Source: Candidatus Rokubacteria bacterium 13_1_40CM_68_15
GTDB lineage: Bacteria; Methylomirabilota; Methylomirabilia; Rokubacteriales; CSP1-6
Direction: 5' to 3'
Assembly (NCBI GenBank): GCA_001917585.1
Contig: MNEG01000130.1
Span: 1-43,847 of the forward strand
DNA: 43,847 nt
In this document: positions 28,387 to 37,345 of the stretch, one piece after another
Layout of the letters: each line of letters begins with the position of its first letter
Position numbering within the stretch: position 1 is the stretch's first letter
Program-made: the position numbers and the translations under genes
Notes under the pieces: generated by a model
What the model was told of the DNA's origin: nothing
The model's input: the letters and a program-made list of their open reading frames with translations, nothing else
Databases searched by the model: none

Positions 28387-29205
28387 CTAGCATGGCGAGC
28401 CGGCTTTCTCCAGGACGAAATACACCGCCTGCGGCCCGAATTTCTGGATCAGGCGGGTCCGGTGATACCGATCGTTCCAGCTGAAGGCGACGCTCACGAT
28501 CGAATCCAGCGCGGTGAGAACCCGGTGGTTGAACGGAGCGATGCCGACCGCGTTGGCCAGCTTGGTCACCACCGGGAAGACGCAAAATCCGCGGCGCCGT
28601 ACCCGGAATCCCGTCTTGGCGATGATCTCGTGAAAGATCTTCAGCGGAATGCCCCGCTCGCGTTTGGTCAGCCCGGCGCGGGGGCGACGCCAGTCGCCCA
28701 TCGAGGTGATCGGCTCCCGCACCATGAAAATGCCGCCCGTACGCAGGCACCGGTGACACTCGGCCATCACGTGGGAAATGTTGGCAATGTGATGGAGCAC
28801 GCCGAAACAGGTGATCAGATCGAAGCTCCCGCTGTCGAACGGCATGTCACCGTTGGTCCGCGGCTTCACGTAGCGGCACGGGACGCCGGCCACGTGGTCG
28901 GTCGAGAAAGAATCCGATGGATCGAGGATCGTGATCCTCCGCAGCCGGTGCACGATGGGAAGGAACTCATCGCCGTACGCGCTGCCCAGGCCCAGCGCGT
29001 GCTCGATGGGCCCGGGGGGAAGGAACCGGTAGCCGTGGTGCTCGTTCAGTGCAGTGTAGGCGTAGCGGTATGTCGATCGGTCCTTGGCCCCGAGATCGGC
29101 ATAGGCGTCCGCTTCATCTTTGAACCAGGCCTCGATCTCCTGCATCGAAAAATCGTCGCCGTACAATTTTGTTCCCGCAAAATAGTCCGCGAAATCGCTG
29201 CTCAT
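28387..29205 (-). CDS. class I SAM-dependent methyltransferase
   Basis: Degenerate motif I (IEHALGLGSAYGDEF), ITILDPS, FDLITCFGVLHHIANISHVMAECHRCLRTGGIFMVREP. Confidence 0.75.
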   Translation of the reverse strand: MSSDFADYFAGTKLYGDDFSMQEIEAWFKDEADAYADLGAKDRSTYRYAYTALNEHHGYRFLPPGPIEHALGLGSAYGDEFLPIVHRLRRITILDPSDSFSTDHVAGVPCRYVKPRTNGDMPFDSGSFDLITCFGVLHHIANISHVMAECHRCLRTGGIFMVREPITSMGDWRRPRAGLTKRERGIPLKIFHEIIAKTGFRVRRRGFCVFPVVTKLANAVGIAPFNHRVLTALDSIVSVAFSWNDRYHRTRLIQKFGPQAVYFVLEKAGSPC

Positions 29206-29309
29206 CGCTCGTCTCCCAAAATTCGCGCTTCGCGACGCTGAATTCGATGGTACGGCCAAATCGGAATCAGGCAGAAGAGGTTTCGTGATTAGGTATACTC
29301 CCGCATCGG

Positions 29310-31154
29310 ATGAGTGACTTCGCCGCCTGGTACGCTCGGGCACGCGCGGCGTTGCGAGGGGGCCGTTTCGCCGACGCGGAAGCCGCGTTGCGGGAGGCGG
29401 TCAACCTCCACCCCGACGACGTGAGGGCGCGCCTCGACCTGTCGCTGACGCTGCGGCGACTGCGCCGGGCCGACGACGCCGAAGCGATCGTGCGCGATGC
29501 GCTGGTCCGCCATCCCGAGCTCGCCTCGCTGCAGTTCGAGCTCGGCGTCGTGCTCTTCGAGCAGGGACGCTATGCCGATGCGGCGTCGGCCTTCCGCGAA
29601 ACCGTCCGCCTTCGTGCCGATTTCGCCCGGGCCCATGTGAATCTCGGTCTCGCCCTCGAGCGCCAGGGCGACTGGGTGGCCGCCGAGTCCGCCCTGCGTG
29701 AGGCATTACGGCTTCGACCCGACGACGCGACGGCTCGCGCGAATCTCACCACCGTGCTGCAGCGGCAGCGTCGCAGCACAGCCGTGGAGGCGATCCATCG
29801 CGAGGCGCTCAGCCGAGTGCCGGACTCCGCTCACACGCACGCCGATCTGGCCGCGTCACTCTTCGAGCAGGGCCGTTGCGCGGAGGCGGTGGCGGCGTGG
29901 CGTGAGGCCGTGCAGCGAGAGCCCGACTTCGCGCGCGCCCACGTCGGCCTTGGCGTCGCGCTCGAGCGTCTCGGCCGTTTGCGGGAGGCCGTGGCCGCGT
30001 ACCGCGACGCGCTCCGGCTCCGTCCCGCCGACGCGGCGCTCCATCGCAAGCTCGGCCTCGCGCTGAAGCGTCGCCACCGCCACGGCGAGGCCGAGGCCGC
30101 GCTGCGCGAGGCGGTGCGGCTGAACCCCGCAGATGCCGAGGCGCACTACCATCTCGGCACCGTGCTCGATCGCCGTGGCCACCACGGCGCCGCCGTCGCC
30201 GCCTTGCGTGAGGCGCTGCATCTGAGTCCGCACACCAGCGCGCCCTATCGCGCCCTCGCCGCCACCTATCGTCGTCAGGGCCGCTTCTCGGATGAGGCGG
30301 CGACGTATGCCGAGGCGTTGCGCCTCCACCCGACGGATGCGGACTTTCACGCCGCCTACGGCCACGCGCTGGGAACGCTCGGTGATTACGCTGGCGCGAC
30401 CGCGGCGTTGCGGCAGGCGATCGCACTGCGGGCCGGTGACGGCGAGCTTCGTTACGAGCTCGGGGTCGCGCTCGGCCGCCAGGGGCGCCACGCCGAGGCG
30501 GAAGCGGCCCTGCGTGAGGCCATTGCGCGGCAGCCCGATGACATCCGCATGCGTGCGAATCTCGCCTTGAGCCTCGGCCGCCAGGGTCGCCATGCCGAGG
30601 CGGAAGCGGCCTACCGGCTCGCGCTGGCGCGCCGTCCCGATCATGCGTCGCTCCATCGCGGCCTCGGCGTTGCCCTGTACTGGCAGCGCCGGCACGACGA
30701 GGCGGAGGCCGCGTTCACGGAGGCGATCCGGCTGAAGCCGACCTACGTCCGCGCCCGTTGCGACCTGGGCGAGCTCCTGGCCGAGCAGGGTCGTCACGTC
30801 GAGGCCGAGCAGGCGTATCGCGCTGCGCTCGCGCTGAAGCCGGTCTCCGCCCGTGCCCACGCGGCCCTCGGCGCCGTGCTCCTCGCCCAGGACCGCCCCG
30901 CCGAAGCCGAAGAGATGCTGCAGCACGCCGTCCGCCTGGACCCCGAGCTCGCGCGCGCGCACTTCGATCTCTGGACGGCGCTGGAGGCGCTGGGACGCTG
31001 GCCGGAGCTGGAGCGTGCCGCGCGCACCGTGATCCAGCTCAAGGGCGATCACGCGGCCGCGCATGCCCGGCTCGCGCGCGCGTTGACGGCTCAGGGGCGT
31101 CATGCCGACGCCGAGGTCGCGCTAGAGCGGTCGAGGGTGCTTAGCGGACGTTGA
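29310..31154 (+). CDS. large TPR-repeat protein
   Basis: About 17 tandem 34-aa TPR units (e.g. LGVALGRQGRHAEAEAALREAIARQPDD). Confidence 0.92.
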   Translation: MSDFAAWYARARAALRGGRFADAEAALREAVNLHPDDVRARLDLSLTLRRLRRADDAEAIVRDALVRHPELASLQFELGVVLFEQGRYADAASAFRETVRLRADFARAHVNLGLALERQGDWVAAESALREALRLRPDDATARANLTTVLQRQRRSTAVEAIHREALSRVPDSAHTHADLAASLFEQGRCAEAVAAWREAVQREPDFARAHVGLGVALERLGRLREAVAAYRDALRLRPADAALHRKLGLALKRRHRHGEAEAALREAVRLNPADAEAHYHLGTVLDRRGHHGAAVAALREALHLSPHTSAPYRALAATYRRQGRFSDEAATYAEALRLHPTDADFHAAYGHALGTLGDYAGATAALRQAIALRAGDGELRYELGVALGRQGRHAEAEAALREAIARQPDDIRMRANLALSLGRQGRHAEAEAAYRLALARRPDHASLHRGLGVALYWQRRHDEAEAAFTEAIRLKPTYVRARCDLGELLAEQGRHVEAEQAYRAALALKPVSARAHAALGAVLLAQDRPAEAEEMLQHAVRLDPELARAHFDLWTALEALGRWPELERAARTVIQLKGDHAAAHARLARALTAQGRHADAEVALERSRVLSGR

Positions 31155-31875
31155 GCAGGCGCCCGAACTCTTCCAGCTCGCGCTGGGGAACGTCGGGCCG
31201 CTGCCGAAGCTGCTCGTAGACTCCGGCAGGATTCTCGTCGATGGCCTGGCTAGCGCGCGCAAAGGTCCGCATGAGGCGGCGCGCCTCGAGATCGGCTTTG
31301 CGCTGGGCGGCGCCGCTGGCCAGTTTCATAAAGTTCGCCAGGAAGCGGCTGTCGAGCTTGACGTAGCCGCTGACCGTGCTGCGGATGAGACTCTTGCCCT
31401 CGGGGGCCGGCGTCGCTTCGTACTCGATCATCGTGACGGCGTCACCCTGGATCGTCGGCATGAACGTCTGCTTGAACTCGCCGCGGGCTCGCATGAGCCG
31501 TGTGCCGTTCCCGGCGTACACGACCCAGAAGTACCCCGTCCCTCCCCACCCGTCGTCGAGATAGAGTCCCCGGGGCGTCTGCCAGACGCGATAGCGCGCG
31601 AGGCGTAGCGTACGGGTGACGTGGGTGGCGAACTCCGGATGATCGAGCAGGTATTCGAAGACGTGGAGACTCGCCACGAAGGGCGTGGCGTCGACGCGCG
31701 TGGCGACGTCGGCGCTCTGTGCCATCTGAGTCACCCGCGCGCGTTCGGCGCCGGGAACGCCGTCGGGAAGCTGCGGCACGAGCGAGCTCGCCGCCGCCGA
31801 CGCGAGCCACGACGCGCTCGCCCCGAATGCCGCAAAGACGACGACACGACGCGTAAACGATCTCCGCGTCAGCAC
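31141..31875 (-). CDS. hypothetical secreted protein with Tat-like leader
   Basis: GTG start at 31875; VLTRRSFTRRVVVFAAFGASASWLASAAA...; convergent 14-bp overlap with TPR gene. Confidence 0.65.
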   Translation of the reverse strand: MLTRRSFTRRVVVFAAFGASASWLASAAASSLVPQLPDGVPGAERARVTQMAQSADVATRVDATPFVASLHVFEYLLDHPEFATHVTRTLRLARYRVWQTPRGLYLDDGWGGTGYFWVVYAGNGTRLMRARGEFKQTFMPTIQGDAVTMIEYEATPAPEGKSLIRSTVSGYVKLDSRFLANFMKLASGAAQRKADLEARRLMRTFARASQAIDENPAGVYEQLRQRPDVPQRELEEFGRLLNVR

Positions 31876-31974
31876 GACCCCGCCATTATAGCCGCTTGAC
31901 CTCCGGCCCGGGCGCCTGTACCGTCGACCACACCCGCGCGGTCCACGCCGACTCCCGCCTGGTAGGAGGCAGAG

Positions 31975-32631
31975 ATGCCCGAGGCGTTGTCCCGACGTCC
32001 TTCTGCACAGTACTACGTGTACGCTCTCGTGGACCGTGTGCCCCGGCGGTGGCGCCCTCCGGCGACCGGTGTGGGAGGCGGACCCGTCGAGGCTCAGCGC
32101 ATCCACGACCTCTTCCTGGTCGTCAGTCGGGTCGTGAACCCGTTTGTTCGCACGCTTCGCACCCAGGCTGCGCACGACGACGTTCTGGCCTCGTTGATGG
32201 ACGCCGACGCGGTGGCGCCCTTGCCCTTCGGCACTGCGGTCATGGATCTCGAGGGCTGGGTGGAAGCGCGGGTGCCGGACTTGCGTGCGGCGCTCAACGC
32301 CGTTCGGGGCTCCGTCGAAATGACCGTCCGGCTCCTCCGTCTCGACGCGGGCGTCGACGGTCCACACCTGAGAAGCCTTGCCGAGAGGCTCATCGAGCGC
32401 GCGGCGCTGCCGCACTGGCGGTACCGCCCCGCCGCGAATCCGACGAATGTCGCAGCGTCGTTGTCGTTCCTGGTGCCGCGCGACGAAGTGGCGGCGTTCC
32501 TCGCCCGTATCGCCCCGGTCGCCTCGCGGGCGGCGGGACTGGCCGTCGTGCCGACCGGGCCAGCGCCGGCCTACTCCTTCGTCTCGAGCGCGGACACCAG
32601 TCGCGCTGCCGCGCTGGCTCCGGCCGGCTGA
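31975..32631 (+). CDS. GvpL/GvpF-like protein
   Basis: YYVYALVD...HDDVLASLMDADAVAPLPFGTAVMDLEGWVEARVPDLRAALNAVRGSVEMTVRLL. Confidence 0.65.
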   Translation: MPEALSRRPSAQYYVYALVDRVPRRWRPPATGVGGGPVEAQRIHDLFLVVSRVVNPFVRTLRTQAAHDDVLASLMDADAVAPLPFGTAVMDLEGWVEARVPDLRAALNAVRGSVEMTVRLLRLDAGVDGPHLRSLAERLIERAALPHWRYRPAANPTNVAASLSFLVPRDEVAAFLARIAPVASRAAGLAVVPTGPAPAYSFVSSADTSRAAALAPAG

Positions 32632-32647
32632 CCGCTCGTCGGTCAGC
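32627..32647. terminator. hairpin containing the stop codons of two convergent genes
   Basis: GCTGACC-GCTCGTC-GGTCAGC; TGA of 32631 (+) and of 32643 (-) both lie in the stem. Confidence 0.5.
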
Positions 32648-33297
32648 GACACCCGGACACCAGGACGTGGCGTTCGCTGACGACGGCGCAGTCGAGGTGA
32701 CCAAGTCCGCTCGCCTCGAGTTGGCCACGCACTTCCTGCGGTGTGAACGCCGCCAGGAGTGAGTTGAAGAAGTCGTCCTTCAGGATCGAATCCTCGTCGC
32801 CGGCTGCTGCCTCCACGATCGCGCGCGCCTCGTCGACGGATCCCGGACGGAACAGATCCATCACGTGCACGGCGCCGCCCGGGCGTACGAGCCGTGCAAC
32901 GTCGTGCCACAGCACGGCCGGGTCGGGAAGGTGGTGGAGCAGACTGTTCGCGATCGCGGCGTCGAAGCCGCGGTCGGCGAATGGCAGGTGCGGCAGCCGA
33001 GCGCAGATCAGGCTGACACGAGGCCGGCGGCGCCTCATTGCCTCGCGCCCCCAGCGCGAGCATCGCCACCGAGGCGTCGACGGCCACGATCCGGGCCTTC
33101 GGCAACGCTGCCGCGAGCCGAGCCGGGATGTCGGCGGGCCCACAGGCGAGGTCGACGACGCGAGCGTGGTCCAGGGTGGGGTGTCGGGACACCAGTTCGT
33201 CGACGAAGCGCCGATTCACCTCGGCGAAGTCAGCTCGAGCGTAGGCGAGGGCCTGCCGGGGATCAGCCATCACCTCGGGTTCCAGGATCCGATCCAT
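32643..33297 (-). pseudogene. class I SAM-dependent methyltransferase, frameshifted
   Basis: VVDLACGPADIPARLAAALPKARIVAVDASVAMLALG in one frame; REAMRRRRPRVSLICARLPHLPFADRGFDAAIANSLLHHLPDPAVLWHDVARLVRPGG in another; one extra C in CCCCC at 33048-33052. Confidence 0.8.
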
Positions 33298-33368
33298 GCA
33301 ATCTCTGGCTAGGTTGGGTGCCTTGCTGAGCCGTGTGCGTTCGGGGTACTCTTCCGGCCCCAACGCTG

Positions 33369-33566
33369 ATGCCTCGAATTCCACGTCACGAGGTCGAGCG
33401 GCTGATGGCGGAGCGTCCTGACGCGACGCTCGAAGCCGCGCTGGGGGTCTTCGAGGTCTTTGCGAGTGGCTCGCTCATCGACGAGGTCTATGTGCTGGAC
33501 GACGTCAGCGGCAAGCGTATCGCGATCGCTCCTACGGCGCTCAAGGACAAGTACCGGCGGGGGTGA
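33369..33566 (+). CDS. hypothetical small protein
   Basis: MPRIPRHEVERLMAERPDATLEAALGVFEVFASGSLIDEVYVLDDVSGKRIAIAP; immediately upstream of kinase. Confidence 0.5.
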   Translation: MPRIPRHEVERLMAERPDATLEAALGVFEVFASGSLIDEVYVLDDVSGKRIAIAPTALKDKYRRG

Positions 33567-33569
33567 ACC

Positions 33570-34397
33570 ATGGCCATCATTACGATTTCCCACGAGATGG
33601 GAGCAGGCGGGCCCGAGATCGGCATGAGCCTGGCGAAGCGCCTCGGCTACCGTTACGTGGATCAGGAGTTGATCCAGGACGCGGTCCGACGCTACGGCCT
33701 GGCCGAGGAGAAGCTGTCGCACCTCGACGAATCGAAGCCGACGCTGTTCGAGCGCTTCGACGCCGAGACGCGGCACTACATCACCATCTTGCAGACGACG
33801 CTGCTCGAATTCGCCGAGGCCGATAACGTCATCCTCATCGGCCGCGGTGGCCAGTGGCTGCTGCGCGGCATCCCCCATGTGCTGCGCGTGCGCGTGATCG
33901 CGCCATTCGAGCAGCGCGTGCGGCAGTGGATGAAGCGCACGGCCGAGGTGACGGGGGAGATGCCGACCCAGCGGGCGGCCGCCGACTTCGTCCGGCGTGA
34001 CGACAGCGAGAAGTCAGGCCGCATGCGCTATCTCTACGAGGTGAACCTCGCCGATCCGTCACTCTACGAAATCGTCGTCAACACCGAGAAGCTCTCCTAC
34101 GACGCGGCCGTCGAGATGATCGAACGGGTGAGCCGTCATCCGAACCTGGCCACCACGGACGCCGGCCGCCAGGTGGTGGCGTCGCGCGCACTCGCCTCGC
34201 GCGTGCAGGTGGGGCTCGCCATGCATTCGGAGACGCGCCGCTACCGCTTCACGGTGGAGGCGCAGGGAGGCGTCGTCACGCTGGAGGGGACGACGGCGCT
34301 GGAGCGCGCGGTCGACGTGGCCCGCGATGTGCCGGGCGTCAAGCAGGTCCGGACCCGACAGCTCGAGATCCCGCCCATCCCGCCGTTCGTCGCCTGA
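33570..34397 (+). CDS. cytidylate kinase-like protein with C-terminal BON domain
   Basis: ITISHEMGAGGPEIGMSLAKRLGYRYVDQELI...NVILIGRGGQWLL...RDDSEKSGRMRYLYEVNLADPSLYEIVVNTEKLS; C-term VEAQGGVVTLEGTTALERAVDVARDVPGVKQVRTRQLE. Confidence 0.85.
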   Translation: MAIITISHEMGAGGPEIGMSLAKRLGYRYVDQELIQDAVRRYGLAEEKLSHLDESKPTLFERFDAETRHYITILQTTLLEFAEADNVILIGRGGQWLLRGIPHVLRVRVIAPFEQRVRQWMKRTAEVTGEMPTQRAAADFVRRDDSEKSGRMRYLYEVNLADPSLYEIVVNTEKLSYDAAVEMIERVSRHPNLATTDAGRQVVASRALASRVQVGLAMHSETRRYRFTVEAQGGVVTLEGTTALERAVDVARDVPGVKQVRTRQLEIPPIPPFVA

Positions 34398-34399
34398 GC

Positions 34400-35569
34400 T
34401 CAACGACCGGCGGTCGGCGTGTCGGGCGCCTCGGTCACCTTGAGCTCGACCGCCCGCGGTTGCTTGTCGCGGACGATGCCGAGCTTGACCGTCCGCCCGA
34501 CCTCCGCCTCGGCGGCCAGCCGGTGCAGGTGGTTGTAGTCCTCGACGGTCACGCCGTCGAACGTGACGATCACGTCGTTCTGTCGAAGCTCGGCGGCCGC
34601 CGCCGGACTCGACGGATACACGCGGGAGACGACGGCGCCCTTGGCCTGCTTCATCCCGAGAGCCTGGGCGAGCTCCGGCGTCAACGGCTGCACGGCCACA
34701 CCAAGCCATCCCCGCGTGACCTTGCCGCGGTCGATGAGCTGATTGACGATACGCTTCGCCATGTTGGCGGGGATCGCAAAGCCGATGCCCTGGCCGGTGG
34801 CCACGATGGCCGTGTTGATCCCGATGACCTCGCCTCGAAGGTTCACGAGCGGCCCACCTGAGTTTCCCGGATTGATCGACGCGTCGGTCTGAATGAAGTT
34901 CTCGTAACTCGCGATGCCGACGTCGGCGCGGCCGGTCGCGCTGACGACTCCCACGGTCACGGTCTGATCGAGGCCGAAGGGATTGCCGATCGCGACCGCC
35001 CACTCGCCGACACGAAGCGCGTCGGAGTTGCCGAGGGTGGCCACCGTGACCTCGGCCTCCGGCTCGAAGCGCACGACCGCAAGGTCCGTCTTGGCGTCGG
35101 TGCCGACGATGCGCCCACGGTACTCCCGCTTCGAGCTGAGCCGGACGATGACGCCGTCGGCGCCCTTGATGACGTGGAAGTTGGTCAGGACGTAACCCCG
35201 GCCGTCGACGATGACCCCTGAGCCGAGCCCGGGCTGGTGGAACTCTCCGCGGTTGCCCGGGGCTCGGGGCCCGAAGAACTGATCGAAGAATTCCTTGAGG
35301 AGGGGGTCGTCGGCGAAGGGCCCGGGTGATGCTGGCGGACGCCGCGTCCGGGCAACCTGGACGGTTCCGATGTGCACAACGGCCGGGCGGACCCGCTCGG
35401 CGACAGTCACGAACGCGGCCTGGAGGACGTCCGCGGTACTGAGGGGAGGAGGAACCGACGCTTCGGGGCCTCGTCTGCTCGTCCAGAACGCATGGAGCCA
35501 GAACCCGGCGCCGATACTCGCGAAAACAATCGCGAGGGCGACGAGGCCACGCGCTGATCTGGGCGTCAT
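34400..35569 (-). CDS. DegP/DegQ-like trypsin-family serine protease with PDZ domain
   Basis: Triad NFHVI / KTDLAVV / NPGNSGGPL; C-terminal PDZ RGWLGVAVQPLTPELAQALGM. Confidence 0.93.
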   Translation of the reverse strand: MTPRSARGLVALAIVFASIGAGFWLHAFWTSRRGPEASVPPPLSTADVLQAAFVTVAERVRPAVVHIGTVQVARTRRPPASPGPFADDPLLKEFFDQFFGPRAPGNRGEFHQPGLGSGVIVDGRGYVLTNFHVIKGADGVIVRLSSKREYRGRIVGTDAKTDLAVVRFEPEAEVTVATLGNSDALRVGEWAVAIGNPFGLDQTVTVGVVSATGRADVGIASYENFIQTDASINPGNSGGPLVNLRGEVIGINTAIVATGQGIGFAIPANMAKRIVNQLIDRGKVTRGWLGVAVQPLTPELAQALGMKQAKGAVVSRVYPSSPAAAAELRQNDVIVTFDGVTVEDYNHLHRLAAEAEVGRTVKLGIVRDKQPRAVELKVTEAPDTPTAGR

Positions 35570-35605
35570 ACCGGTATCGGGTCCCGAGCGTCCTAGTGCG
35601 GCCGG

Positions 35606-35635
35606 ATCATAGGCTCCGCGAGGCCCAAGTGTCAA
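35606..35635 (-). promoter_or_regulatory. sigma70-type promoter for the DegP-like gene
   Basis: Minus strand TTGACA-N18-TATGAT, about 40 nt upstream of start at 35569. Confidence 0.7.
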
Positions 35636-35669
35636 GGAAAGTATTGCAAAAATGTGCATTTTTCTTGAC
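35631..35669. promoter_or_regulatory. palindromic operator candidate between divergent genes
   Basis: GTCAAG...CTTGAC outer arms, inner AAAAATG-TG-CATTTTT. Confidence 0.5.
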
Positions 35670-35700
35670 GGTCTCTCGACGAAAAAGCGAAAATGACATA

Positions 35701-37341
35701 TTGTTCGACGTAGCCTGCCGTCATAAAAGGCACAGTTCTTTCCGGGACACGCTTTGCGTCGTCCTCATCATCTGCCTCGTCACTCCGTCGTTGGCCGCTG
35801 CTCAGCCCGGGACCGCCCAGGAGCCCCGGGCCCCCGCGATCCCATCCAGTCAGCCGTCGCCGGCTCTCGCGACCCCCTCGGATAGCCCCGTCAGGACGCC
35901 CGGTGGGCCGACCGTCCGCCCCGACCCCTGCTTTCAGGGGGGGTCTGGCACGGGCATCGGCCGCATCGTCTCTGGTCCAGACTATCGAGTTGGTCCGGGT
36001 GACGTGGTGGAAGTGCAATTCGTCGGGCGCCTCGACGTCACCCGGCAGCAGCTCGTGGTCGACCCCGAGGGCATGATCAGCATCCCGCCGATCGGGACCG
36101 TGAAGGTCGGCGGTCTCACCCTTCGCGAAGCGAACCGACGCGTCGCGGATCAGGCGCGCCAGCTCTTCCGCTTCGGTGAGATCACGCTGACGGTCGCGAC
36201 GGCTCGCTGCTTCGAGATCGTTCTGTCCGGCGAGATCGAGCGGCCCGGCGCCATCCAGGCCTCGGCCGTTCGCCGGGTCCACGAGGTCATCCTCGCCGTC
36301 GGCGGCATCACGCCGCGCGGCAGCCTGCGTCGCGTCGAGGTCACGCGCGGCCGGTCGACGGTCGAGATCGATCTCCTCCGCTTCGAGATGCGCGGCGACC
36401 TCTCTCAGAATCCGTTCGTCGAGGAGGGCATGGCGATCCACGTGCCGCCGCGCGGCCCGTTCGTCACGCTGGCCGGCGCCGTGCGTCGGCCGGGTGACTA
36501 CGAGATCGGCCCACGGTCGTCACTCCGGGACCTCCTCGACGTGACCGGAGGCCTCGCCCAGAACTCGGCGCCGACCGAGGCGCGGCTGACGCGGCTTCTC
36601 CCCGACGGCCGCAAGGAAACGATCACGGTGGACCTGACCCGGGCGCTCGCGCGTCCGGCCGACGTACCGCTGGCCACGGGTGACCAGCTATTCGTGCCGT
36701 CGCTGACGCTGCTGCAGGACGTGGTCGAGGTGCGCGGCGCCTTCAACGGGACGGCCGAGAGCAGTCGAACGATGACGGCCGGCAAGCCGACGATCGTCCA
36801 GCGCTTCGAGCTGGCGCACGGTGATCGTGTGAAGGACCTGGTGGCTCGCGCCGGTGGTGTCGCCGCCTTTGCCGACCTCCGTCTCGCTGCCATCGACCGC
36901 GCGGGCGACGGCGGACCGCGCCAGCGGATCCCGGTCGATCTGCATCGCCTGCTCGTCGAAAAGGACGAGACCCAGAACATCATGCTCGAGAACGGCGACG
37001 TGTTCACGGTGCCGGTGGCCGAGGACAAGGTGTACGTCCTCGGTGAAGTGCGGACGCCGGGCGCGGTCGATTTCCGTCCCGACCTGACGGCCCGCGAGTA
37101 CGTGGCGATCGCCGGCGGGCCGACCGTGCGGGCACGGTTCCAGAACGCGACCGTCACGCTCCCCAATGGCCGCTCCTATCTCATGGCCGAGGCGCCGCCG
37201 CTCGAGGCCGGCGCGGTGGTGACCGTGCCGGAAGTGGCCGTACGCTGGTACCAGGACTACCTCACGATTGCCTCGGCTCTCGCGGGCCTCGTCACCGCCT
37301 ACACGGGGCTCTACTTCATCTTCAACACGAATCGTCGCTGA
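35701..37341 (+). CDS. polysaccharide export protein (Wza-like, poly_export + SLBB repeats)
   Basis: YRVGPGDVVEVQFVGRLDVTRQQLVVDPEGMISIPPIGTVKVGGLTLREA...VTLAGAVRRPGDYEI...VYVLGEVRTPGAVDFRP. Start uncertain: TTG 35701 or upstream ATG 35596. Confidence 0.88.
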   Translation: MFDVACRHKRHSSFRDTLCVVLIICLVTPSLAAAQPGTAQEPRAPAIPSSQPSPALATPSDSPVRTPGGPTVRPDPCFQGGSGTGIGRIVSGPDYRVGPGDVVEVQFVGRLDVTRQQLVVDPEGMISIPPIGTVKVGGLTLREANRRVADQARQLFRFGEITLTVATARCFEIVLSGEIERPGAIQASAVRRVHEVILAVGGITPRGSLRRVEVTRGRSTVEIDLLRFEMRGDLSQNPFVEEGMAIHVPPRGPFVTLAGAVRRPGDYEIGPRSSLRDLLDVTGGLAQNSAPTEARLTRLLPDGRKETITVDLTRALARPADVPLATGDQLFVPSLTLLQDVVEVRGAFNGTAESSRTMTAGKPTIVQRFELAHGDRVKDLVARAGGVAAFADLRLAAIDRAGDGGPRQRIPVDLHRLLVEKDETQNIMLENGDVFTVPVAEDKVYVLGEVRTPGAVDFRPDLTAREYVAIAGGPTVRARFQNATVTLPNGRSYLMAEAPPLEAGAVVTVPEVAVRWYQDYLTIASALAGLVTAYTGLYFIFNTNRR

Positions 37342-37345
37342 CGCC

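Noticed and set aside
29856-31103. 415-aa minus-strand ORF
   Set aside because: Antisense to the TPR gene; repeat-driven shadow ORF
31141-33384. 747-aa ORF as a single protein
   Set aside because: Artificial concatenation of the frameshifted methyltransferase N-term, antisense of the GvpL/F gene and the separate secreted protein starting at GTG 31875
34059-35003. 314-aa minus-strand ORF rich in Arg/Gly
   Set aside because: Out-of-frame shadow of the DegP-like gene and antisense to the kinase gene
35629-35648. Possible sigma54 -24/-12 promoter (TGTCAAGG...TTGCA)
   Set aside because: Spacing between the GG-like and GC elements is about 3 nt too long; the sigma70 reading is better
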